From assembly GCA_012800685.1 (NCBI GenBank), contig JAAZIT010000253.1:1-5840 (forward strand): a stretch of 5,840 nucleotides of DNA, read 5' to 3'. Position numbers and translations under genes: made by a program. The stretch is from Clostridiales bacterium. Lineage in GTDB: Bacteria > Bacillota > Clostridia > Oscillospirales > Ruminococcaceae. Numbering within the stretch: the stretch's first letter is position 1; every line of letters starts with the position of its first letter. The notes beneath the pieces were generated by a model. The model was not told where the DNA came from. It did no database searches and worked only from the letters and a program-made list of their open reading frames with translations. Positions 1-3,994 of this stretch are shown here, one piece after another.

Positions 1-453
1 CCTTACATCAAACTCTAAATCACCCTCTAATTTCATTCTATCAGTAAATAAGCCATGTCGTTTACCTAGCAACTCAGCCGCCTTGTTAGAATCTGATACC
101 TTTGTCGGAATCTCTACAATTTGTGCTTCTTCTGAATCTTCGATTATCTTCTTGTTATTGTCATCATAATAACTTTTATGTTTTTTCAGAGTCACAACAA
201 CACCTTCAAATTCAGCACGCCGCATCACATTTGTAAGATACCTTAATACTTCATCTTGCTTAGCGATCAGTTCATCATCTTTCTCAGCCATACGTTTTTG
301 TATATATACCTGAACCTCAACAACTTTCAACAATCGTTCTCCGCTAGAATATGCCGTTTTCTTGCTATATCCAGCTCTGATTGCAGCTTGTGTCGCATTT
401 AAGTCTATTAGGTATTCATCTGCAAATCTTTTCCTTTTTGCTGTTAAAGCCAC
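1..453 (-). CDS. Phage terminase small subunit (partial, C-terminus outside window)
   Basis: This is the DNA-recognition subunit of the packaging motor. In this family it binds the phage cos or pac site and recruits the large terminase to cut and load DNA. I translated the minus strand by eye: 151 residues, starting MALTAKRKRFADEYLID and leaving the window in frame. Residues 3-45 carry the classic Terminase_2 signature (LTAKxxRFADEYL, then NATQAAIRAGYSKKTAY), a helix-turn-helix. Residues 52-80 look helical and charged, as in the oligomerisation core. Residues 120-145 (SNKAAELLGKRHGLFTDRM) match the usual segment before the C-terminus. I chose the GTG at 453 because AGAGG sits 7 nt upstream and the protein then begins like its relatives. 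The in-frame ATG at 474 has no ribosome site and abuts a terminator hairpin. The large terminase gene would be expected just left of the window. Confidence 0.93.
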   Translation of the reverse strand, partial: MALTAKRKRFADEYLIDLNATQAAIRAGYSKKTAYSSGERLLKVVEVQVYIQKRMAEKDDELIAKQDEVLRYLTNVMRRAEFEGVVVTLKKHKSYYDDNNKKIIEDSEEAQIVEIPTKVSDSNKAAELLGKRHGLFTDRMKLEGDLEFDVR

Positions 454-460
454 AACCTCA

Positions 461-466
461 CCTCTC
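461..466 (-). promoter_or_regulatory. Ribosome binding site of terminase small subunit
   Basis: GAGAGG on the minus strand lies 7 nt before the GTG at 453. It favours that start over the in-frame ATG at 474, which has only a T-rich hairpin tail in front of it. Confidence 0.6.
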
Positions 467-474
467 TCATACAT

Positions 475-499
475 AAAAAGCGACCCATAATAGGTCGCT
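475..499 (-). terminator. Terminator-like hairpin just upstream of terminase
   Basis: Read on the minus strand, AGCGACC (499-493) pairs perfectly with GGTCGCT (485-479) around a 7-nt loop and runs into a short T tract (479-475). The stem is 7 bp, short but GC-rich. It lies in front of the terminase gene, so minus-strand transcripts from the early region would meet it before entering the late genes. It could be a terminator, an attenuator overcome by antitermination, or a 5' mRNA stabiliser. The sequence alone does not decide. Confidence 0.55.
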
Positions 500-505
500 C
501 CATAT

Positions 506-550
506 TTACTTTATTTTTTTCATCACCGCCACCCACCCCTTGACTGTCAT
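506..550 (-). CDS. Possible 14-residue micro-ORF before terminase (doubtful)
   Basis: The minus strand has an ATG-to-TAA frame encoding MTVKGWVAVMKKIK. It lies in the roughly 195-bp gap between the DUF1492 gene and terminase, ending just before the terminator-like hairpin. No convincing ribosome site precedes the ATG at 550. An internal in-frame ATG near 523 has a G-rich stretch (AAGGGG) about 12 nt upstream and would give only five residues. I do not recognise a family. It is listed only so that the gap is fully described; it may well be untranslated, and the gap could equally hold a packaging recognition site. Confidence 0.15.
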   Translation of the reverse strand: MTVKGWVAVMKKIK

Positions 551-603
551 TGCACCATTGTGCTATGTGATGTATTTACCCACTCGTCCTATTTTTGTGC
601 ATG

Positions 604-633
604 AAAAAAGCCGTACCAACTTGGCACGACTTT
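604..633 (-). terminator. Intrinsic terminator after the DUF1492 gene
   Basis: On the minus strand AAAGTCGTGCC (633-623) pairs with GGTACGGCTTT (617-607), 11 pairs including two G-T wobbles, around the loop AAGTT, and is followed by a run of T down to 604. It begins 15 nt past the stop codon of the DUF1492 gene. This is a convincing rho-independent terminator closing the early operon. The plus-strand reading has a poorer T tract (TTTGATTC), so any activity in that direction should be weaker. Confidence 0.8.
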
Positions 634-647
634 GATTCTATTACAGT

Positions 648-1106
648 TTATACTATATCATAGGTTGAAGCGGAACTACAAGGAACTAAGTTAAAAAGTT
701 TTCTGTTTTTTTCAATTTCGTTTATCGCTTGTCCATGTAATCCAGTACGAACCCATTTCTCGCTCAACTCCATATCCTCAGCCAACGCCTCAAAAGTTTT
801 ACCGTTTATGTAATATCCTATAAGCAATGTCTGTAACCTTAAATCTGAAACTTTATAAATAACACTTTTTATTTCTTCACCTATTGAAACAAGCTCATCT
901 ACTTTGGCATCTATCTCAGTAGTAACCTCAGCATATTTTATAAACCATGTCTCACTTGTGTTAGTCGCTGACGTTTTCACTTTATCCTCTGTTGCGCTAC
1001 CAGTTACTTTACAAGCCAATGTCAAAATGTTTTCACGTTCAACTAATTTCTCGTTAATCGATTTGTTCAAATTGCGATATTGCAAAAGCCACTCCTTCGT
1101 AGTCAT
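648..1106 (-). CDS. DUF1492 / ArpU-like phage late transcription regulator
   Basis: The product is 152 residues and is recognisable as a DUF1492-type protein, a family found just before the terminase genes in many Bacillota prophages and usually taken to switch on late transcription. Residues 3-33 and 54-84 are helical and charged, probably coiled coil. Residues 86-132 (LRLQTLLIGYYINGKTFEALAEDM...WVRTGLHGQAINEI) resemble a sigma-70 region 4 helix-turn-helix, with a recognition-helix-like SEKWVRTGLHGQA. The frame can be extended to a TTG at 1127, but AAGGAG at 1117-1122 lies inside that extension and 10 nt before the ATG at 1106, so 1106 is the start. The gene follows the HNH gene after 106 nt and is closed by a terminator. 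The late-regulator role is inferred from family and position, not shown here. Confidence 0.85.
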   Translation of the reverse strand: MTTKEWLLQYRNLNKSINEKLVERENILTLACKVTGSATEDKVKTSATNTSETWFIKYAEVTTEIDAKVDELVSIGEEIKSVIYKVSDLRLQTLLIGYYINGKTFEALAEDMELSEKWVRTGLHGQAINEIEKNRKLFNLVPCSSASTYDIV

Positions 1107-1116
1107 AATCCATCCA

Positions 1117-1122
1117 CTCCTT
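1117..1122 (-). promoter_or_regulatory. Ribosome binding site of DUF1492 gene
   Basis: AAGGAG on the minus strand lies 10 nt before the ATG at 1106. Its last two bases overlap the -35 hexamer (1121-1126) of the plus-strand promoter, so the same bases serve two signals on opposite strands. Confidence 0.7.
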
Positions 1123-1149
1123 GACAAAACTGTTTTATTATTATATAAT
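1121..1149 (+). promoter_or_regulatory. Perfect consensus sigma-A promoter on the plus strand
   Basis: TTGACA at 1121-1126 and TATAAT at 1144-1149 are separated by exactly 17 bp: 12 of 12 consensus bases at optimal spacing. The expected start is A1156, seven bases past the -10. It points against every protein gene in the window and away from the DUF1492 gene. No plus-strand coding frame follows; instead a terminator stem begins about 10 nt after the start. The minus strand also reads TATAAT here (1145-1140), but the matching -35 position is CTTATT, a poor match, so the plus-strand reading is much better supported. Confidence 0.75.
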
Positions 1150-1155
1150 ATTCTT

Positions 1156-1198
1156 ATCTATTAATAAGGTCTGAGTGCTTCGGCACTTGGGCTTTTTT
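1156..1198 (+). ncRNA. Predicted ~40-nt small antisense RNA
   Basis: This is the interval from the predicted start of the consensus promoter to the end of the terminator T run. The RNA would have about ten unpaired 5' bases, one UUCG-capped hairpin of about 13 pairs, and a U tail. It is fully complementary to the minus-strand leader between the HNH stop codon and the DUF1492 ribosome site. Possible roles are cis-antisense control of the DUF1492 leader, a trans-acting short RNA, or a promoter whose head-on firing interferes with early-to-late read-through. No coding frame fits. I recognise no named RNA family. Existence is inferred from promoter and terminator only. Confidence 0.5.
1166..1198 (+). 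terminator. UUCG-capped intrinsic terminator, plus strand
   Basis: AAGGTCTGAGTGC (1166-1178), loop TTCG (1179-1182) and GCACTTGGGCTTT (1183-1195) pair over 13 positions, with four G-U wobbles (1173/1188, 1172/1189, 1170/1191, 1168/1193), then T to 1198. The closing C(UUCG)G is the ultra-stable tetraloop form. On the minus strand the wobbles become A-C mismatches, the loop becomes CGAA and the hairpin is followed by TTATTAATAG rather than a T run. The terminator therefore belongs to a plus-strand transcript. Confidence 0.75.
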
Positions 1199-1212
1199 AT
1201 TTTATATTACTT

Positions 1213-1827
1213 TTATAGTTCCTTTTTTCTATCTCCAATTTTGGCTGCAATTTTTGCAATATTAACTCCCGTCTTCGTTATTTCAGAATTGTTAGTAATT
1301 AATTTTCGATGATTTAAAATTAATAACTCTTTCCTTGAAACCATTATAAGATTTTCAATTGATAAATTTTGTTTATTACGATCCGCAAATATAACGACAT
1401 ATCCTTTAGGTATGGGTCCGTGCTGTTGTTCCCAGATAATTAAGTGTTTCATTTTCCATTTTCGTGGATCCTCAATCTTTACTTCTAAATACCCCTCTGC
1501 ACTTACCCTTTCTGAACCAACAGGCTTATAATTCCAAGGTTTATTACCTTTTTTAAATTGTGTTCTTTCACTTTCAGGACATGAAAAGTGTTTGCCCTTA
1601 TTGTGCGGAGTGTGTCCTTTTTTAAATTGGGTAGCTATATTACTTTCGGCGAAATGCGTATTACGCCCGTTTTTTAGCCCATTTCGGTAAGCCAACCTTG
1701 ATATATTATCCGCAGAAAATTGTGTCCCGAAATTTAAATTAATCATATTCGCTAAAACCTTATACTCACAACCTTTTATGTTATCCTTTAAAAACTGTAT
1801 ATGTTCGTCTGTATATTTTCGTTTCAT
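1213..1827 (-). CDS. Phage HNH-endonuclease-like protein with altered catalytic motif
   Basis: The product is 204 residues. Residues 4-55 form an N-terminal helix-turn-helix-like domain (YTDEHIQFLKDN...FSADNISRLAYRNGLKNGR) as in many phage HNH proteins. A motif TQFKKG occurs twice (66-71 and 89-94), followed by HTPHNKGK or NKPWNYKPVG, resembling NUMOD-type DNA-contacting repeats. Residues 124-165 are the HNH_3-like core: K-H128 LIIWEQQHGPIPKGY, then VVIFADRNKQN and IENL. The usual His-His-x-Asp-Gly is here Ile146-Phe147-Ala-Asp149-Arg, so the central His pair is missing. From memory, a branch of phage proteins shares the IF form. Translation is probably coupled to the upstream 77-aa gene, whose stop lies 1 nt before this ATG; I see no clear ribosome site. 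Nicking activity is uncertain; a DNA-binding role is possible. Confidence 0.85.
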   Translation of the reverse strand: MKRKYTDEHIQFLKDNIKGCEYKVLANMINLNFGTQFSADNISRLAYRNGLKNGRNTHFAESNIATQFKKGHTPHNKGKHFSCPESERTQFKKGNKPWNYKPVGSERVSAEGYLEVKIEDPRKWKMKHLIIWEQQHGPIPKGYVVIFADRNKQNLSIENLIMVSRKELLILNHRKLITNNSEITKTGVNIAKIAAKIGDRKKEL

Positions 1828-1828
1828 A

Positions 1829-2062
1829 CTAATCGCTATCTAACATAATAGGTGTTTTGAAGCTAGTACCAAACTCTCGATTAAAACCCATCTTCACTTT
1901 ATAAACTAATTCAGCATTATCAATTATCGAATCAGCCACTTTAGTCACGGCTCCTGCCCTTTCAATTTCCTCTTTAAGTTCTTCTCCAGTAATATCTTCA
2001 TCACCTAATCGTTCAAGCTCTGCAAAAAGATGATCGTTGAGGTCTGTCAATTTATTCTTCAT
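1829..2062 (-). CDS. Small conserved-looking phage protein, unknown function (77 aa)
   Basis: The 77-residue acidic, mostly helical protein begins MKNKLTDLNDHLFAELERLGDEDITGEELKEEIERA and continues with AVTKVADSIIDNAELVYKVKM. The pattern resembles small hypothetical proteins encoded beside HNH and DUF1492 genes in Bacillota prophages, but I know no function for them. There is no signal peptide, membrane segment or cysteine cluster. The start ATG overlaps the stop of the upstream DUF5664 gene by 4 nt (ATGA), and AGAGGA lies about 8 nt upstream, so the two genes are translationally linked. It ends 1 nt before the HNH start. The composition would suit a small partner protein; that is inference only. 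Confidence 0.8.
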   Translation of the reverse strand: MKNKLTDLNDHLFAELERLGDEDITGEELKEEIERAGAVTKVADSIIDNAELVYKVKMGFNREFGTSFKTPIMLDSD

Positions 2063-2433
2063 CTAGCATTCCTCTCTTTTCTGCATTTTTCATTTTCTAT
2101 TCTTATATGTTTTTTCTTCGCCGTCGTCCCAAGACTCTTTTTAAGCTTCCCACTCTTATACGCACTACACAAAAATGCTACATTACAAGCCATATGCCAT
2201 AGATGAGGTAGTCCGCTTTCTTTATCTTTGCCTAATGGTTCATCAACTAATTTAACTGTGTGTCTAAGTAATGCGTCTATGTATCGTTTTGGGTCTACTG
2301 TTTGCCAGCTGTCAGGGTCTTTATACTTTTTATTGCCAAATTCCCTTACGCTTGCTATGGCAGGAATTATCGCTGTTGGCACAAGGCTTAAGCGTGGTTT
2401 ACCTTCGTCTATTTTAGCTTTTTGATGTTCCAT
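2059..2433 (-). CDS. DUF5664 / dATP-dGTP diphosphohydrolase N-domain-like protein
   Basis: The 124-residue protein carries the DUF5664 pattern in order: KIDEGKPRLSLVP (7-19), ASVREFGNKKYKDPDSW (27-43), KRYIDALLRHTVKL (49-62), then DEP and ESGLPHLWHMACNVAFL (72-88). This domain has been named for dATP/dGTP diphosphohydrolases of phages and is an all-helical domain related in style to MazG-type nucleotide pyrophosphohydrolases. Acidic and His residues that could hold a metal are visible (E65, D70, E72, H77, H80). Residues 96-124 form a basic tail rich in Lys and Arg. GAGGAG overlapping the YopX stop codon serves this ATG with 6 nt spacing. A role in shaping the nucleotide pool during replication is a family-based guess; substrate specificity cannot be read from the sequence. 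Confidence 0.8.
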   Translation of the reverse strand: MEHQKAKIDEGKPRLSLVPTAIIPAIASVREFGNKKYKDPDSWQTVDPKRYIDALLRHTVKLVDEPLGKDKESGLPHLWHMACNVAFLCSAYKSGKLKKSLGTTAKKKHIRIENEKCRKERNAR

Positions 2434-2436
2434 ATG

Positions 2437-2889
2437 TTACTCCTCTACACTCGATTGTACTAACTCTGGATTTTCGTATATGTTGCCTATTACTTTTTTA
2501 CTAGCCCAAAAGTTCAAATCGGTTCTTAAAGTATTAAATGAAAAGTTAACATTCCAAAACACATAAAAGCCACAATCAACGTTTTGATAATCTCTTGATT
2601 TATCTAGTTGTCTATATATTCCATATTTTACTATTCCACATCCTGCACCGAGGGGATTTTTGAATATATCTCCCTCATAGATCAGCTTGCCGTTCTTGTC
2701 AGTCACACCTGTACATTGCATAAGTTCTACATCATCAAAATTATAACAACTTGTATCGCCATTTCTGTAACATTTTTCATTGATATAACAACCAGTTATT
2801 ATAGTCTCTTCGTCATATTCAATTGCTGAAACTTGGCGCATTACTTTTTCTTCTTTTATGTATGCTCTAAAACTAAATCTATTTTTCAT
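2437..2889 (-). CDS. YopX family phage protein
   Basis: The 150-residue protein has the diagnostic YopX layout: an N-terminal FRAY segment (7-10), the core ELMQCTGVTDKNGKLIYEGDIF (55-76), a beta-rich middle with many aromatic residues, and the C-terminal VIGNIYENPEL (133-143). The family is named after a Bacillus subtilis SPbeta protein and is common in early accessory regions of Bacillota phages; its function is unknown and it is probably cytoplasmic. AAAGGAG, overlapping the stop codon of the upstream gene, lies about 10 nt before the ATG. It sits in the early operon between the 171-aa unknown and the DUF5664 gene. Confidence 0.92.
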   Translation of the reverse strand: MKNRFSFRAYIKEEKVMRQVSAIEYDEETIITGCYINEKCYRNGDTSCYNFDDVELMQCTGVTDKNGKLIYEGDIFKNPLGAGCGIVKYGIYRQLDKSRDYQNVDCGFYVFWNVNFSFNTLRTDLNFWASKKVIGNIYENPELVQSSVEE

Positions 2890-2904
2890 TATTTTCTATC
2901 TCCT

Positions 2905-3420
2905 TTATTCATACGCTCCTAGATATGGCTGAAACTCTGTGATGTGCCATATTAAATCATCTTTGAATTTTTCTATAGCATTTCTTGCGCTTTCTTCGGT
3001 TTCAAAATACAACTGGTTGAGGTCTTTACAAAAAAGGTTAAAGTCTACTGCTAACTCGCCTGTATCATAATCATAATATATAAAAAATTTATCTTGAGCT
3101 TCAACAGTCCAATCGAGCGGTTTTGCATTATGCTCTGCTATATACTCTAGTAATTTTCTGTTGATTTTTCTTGCTCTTATGTGGTCTTTTGCCAATTGTT
3201 CATTTGTAAATCCACTACCACTTTCGAACATATCTTTTGCCTTTTGAGAATTACAATAACTGAATTTGTGTATACTTCCGTCATTATCAATATAAGTACA
3301 CAGGTCATAAATCACTATTGGTATTAGTCCTTTTCCTGTTTTCCTTAGATCGTCTGCAACCTCATCGCTTACACTTGCTAATATAGTTTTACCTTTATAT
3401 TCAATTTTTACAGTTGTCAT
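2905..3420 (-). CDS. Phage protein of unknown function (171 aa)
   Basis: I do not recognise a named domain. The N-terminal half starts MTTVKIEYKGKTILASVSDEVADDL, beta-rich and likely a small globular fold. The middle (74-100) is helical and charged. The C-terminal half has the pattern DKFFIYYDYDTGELAVD, then LNQLYFETEESARNAIEKFKDDLIWHITEFQP, a beta hairpin followed by an amphipathic helix that I associate with many hypothetical phage early proteins. No signal peptide or membrane span is seen. A strong ribosome site, GGGGGAG at 3426-3432, lies 5 nt before the ATG. The gene is followed after 15 nt by YopX. Function cannot be assigned. Confidence 0.8.
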   Translation of the reverse strand: MTTVKIEYKGKTILASVSDEVADDLRKTGKGLIPIVIYDLCTYIDNDGSIHKFSYCNSQKAKDMFESGSGFTNEQLAKDHIRARKINRKLLEYIAEHNAKPLDWTVEAQDKFFIYYDYDTGELAVDFNLFCKDLNQLYFETEESARNAIEKFKDDLIWHITEFQPYLGAYE

Positions 3421-3477
3421 TTTTTCTCCCCCAACTTATATTTTATAGTATGTTTTAATTATTTATATCATTATTAT

Positions 3478-3684
3478 TCATAAGCTCCAATACATGACCT
3501 CGACACTTTCCAAAGGAACAACCATTTTGCTATTTGCTCTTTCGTCTAACAATTCAGCATCGTAAATGAATTTATTTTTCTGTCTGTCATATCTTAATCT
3601 ACAAGCGACTAGATAATAAGCATGTCCGCCATATTTAACTTCACTTCTCATTCTTAAATTGCATTTTATATCTTTGATTTCCAT
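3478..3684 (-). CDS. Small phage protein of unknown function (68 aa)
   Basis: The product is 68 residues, beginning MEIKDIKCNLRMRSEVKYGGHAYYLVACRLRYDRQKNKFIY and ending LESVEVMYWSL. Alternating hydrophobic residues suggest an all-beta fold, perhaps a small barrel. The pattern of a Tyr-rich YYLVACRLRYD strand followed by a D-A-E-L-L-D strand recalls small early phage proteins without assigned function. The frame extends to a TTG at 3699, but GGAGG (3693-3697) lies 8 nt before the ATG at 3684, so the longer version would start within its own ribosome site. It is the first gene downstream of the repeat region and is followed by a 57-nt gap before the 171-aa gene. Confidence 0.75.
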   Translation of the reverse strand: MEIKDIKCNLRMRSEVKYGGHAYYLVACRLRYDRQKNKFIYDAELLDERANSKMVVPLESVEVMYWSL

Positions 3685-3692
3685 ATCTTTAA

Positions 3693-3697
3693 CCTCC
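3693..3697 (-). promoter_or_regulatory. Ribosome binding site of the 68-aa gene
   Basis: GGAGG on the minus strand, 8 nt before the ATG at 3684. It fixes that ATG as the start and excludes the in-frame TTG at 3699. Confidence 0.7.
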
Positions 3698-3739
3698 AAT
3701 TCTTGTTACTAACGCTTTTAGTTGGTAACAACCTTTGGT

Positions 3740-3900
3740 AACAACGTTTTTATAGCGTTTGTAGCTCTTTTTGCCCTATTTTGTTACCAAGTTTCCTAAG
3801 AGTATAATAATATATAATATATATATTTAATATTATAATTAATAAGTTTAAGACAAAAGATAGTAACAATCAGTCATTTTATATATAAAACAACGTTTTT
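3740..3900. repeat. 12-bp direct repeat AACAACGTTTTT, two copies
   Basis: AACAACGTTTTT occurs at 3740-3751 and again at 3889-3900, within the iteron region and flanking the AT-rich block. In the first copy it directly continues a GGTAAC iteron; in the second it precedes the three-copy cluster. Confidence 0.7.
3803..3845. other. 43-bp pure A/T stretch, possible DNA unwinding element
   Basis: No G or C occurs from 3803 to 3845. The block lies in the centre of the iteron region, with iterons on both sides. Such stretches melt easily and accompany iterons in many origins. It also contains several TATAAT matches on both strands (for example plus strand 3803, 3813 and 3834), none with a good -35 at proper spacing, so I assign no promoter. 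Confidence 0.5.
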
Positions 3901-3967
3901 TCAGGTGTTACCAACTTGTTACCAAGTGTTACCAACTAAAAAGATAGTAACATTTATTCGTCATTTT
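3855..3967. repeat. Duplicated block AAAAGATAGTAACA plus GTCATTTT
   Basis: AAAAGATAGTAACA at 3855-3868 followed by GTCATTTT at 3873-3880 is repeated as the same 14-mer at 3939-3952 and GTCATTTT at 3960-3967. The spacing inside the block differs by 3 nt (4 versus 7). The two copies begin 84 nt apart and surround the three-iteron cluster. Confidence 0.7.
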
Positions 3968-3978
3968 AACTAACAATC

Positions 3979-3994
3979 AACAATAATTATTGTT
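3979..3994. repeat. 16-bp perfect palindrome at the VapE stop codon
   Basis: AACAATAATTATTGTT is its own reverse complement and overlaps the first bases of the VapE stop codon. It is pure A/T except for one C and one G and has no T run after it on the minus strand, so it is a poor terminator. A regulator site or chance in AT-rich DNA are both possible. Confidence 0.4.

Larger units (their letters stand above)
3703..3953. repeat. Nine-copy TTGGTAACAA-type iteron array, candidate origin or operator region
   Basis: A near-palindromic 10-mer, consensus TTG(G/T)TA(A/C)CAA, recurs in both orientations. TTGTTACTAA is at 3703; TTGGTAACAA at 3722 and 3735; TTGTTACCAA at 3781 and 3916; GTGTTACCAA at 3905 and 3926; and the variants ATAGTAACAA at 3860 and ATAGTAACAT at 3944. 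The cluster at 3905-3935 is spaced by 11 and 10 nt, one helical turn, so bound proteins would line up on one DNA face. The array occupies nearly the whole gap between the VapE helicase and the early operon. Iterons next to replication genes and a melting-prone AT block suggest an origin; operators for a regulator are the main alternative. No protein gene is supported here. Confidence 0.7.

Noticed and set aside
454..474. ATG at 474 as terminase small subunit start
   Set aside because: Preceded directly by a terminator-like hairpin tail without a ribosome site; the GTG at 453 has AGAGG at 7 nt.
540..568. Plus-strand promoter TTGACT-17-CTATGT
   Set aside because: The -35 is good but the -10 is poor and no product follows.
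621..636. Sigma-54 promoter starting TGGCAC
   Set aside because: The second half (TTGCA-like with correct spacing) is missing, and the bases are explained by the terminator stem.
1107..1127. N-terminal extension of the DUF1492 protein to a TTG at 1127
   Set aside because: The AAGGAG ribosome site lies inside the extension and serves the ATG at 1106.
904..1164. Plus-strand open frame of 86 codons opposite the DUF1492 gene
   Set aside because: It is the shadow of a recognised minus-strand gene, has low-complexity hydrophobic sequence, no ribosome site, and runs through the plus-strand promoter.
2228..2425. Plus-strand open frame opposite the DUF5664 gene
   Set aside because: Antisense shadow of a gene with clear family motifs; no ribosome site or recognisable product.
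2608..2829. Plus-strand open frame opposite YopX
   Set aside because: Antisense shadow; the YopX motifs on the other strand are decisive.
3781..3808. Plus-strand promoter TTGTTA-16-TATAAT
   Set aside because: The -35 is only the iteron itself and TATAAT is expected by chance in a pure A/T block; no gene follows on the plus strand.
3703..3953. CRISPR array
   Set aside because: The repeated unit is only about 10 bp, occurs in both orientations and lacks regular spacers; no cas genes are nearby.
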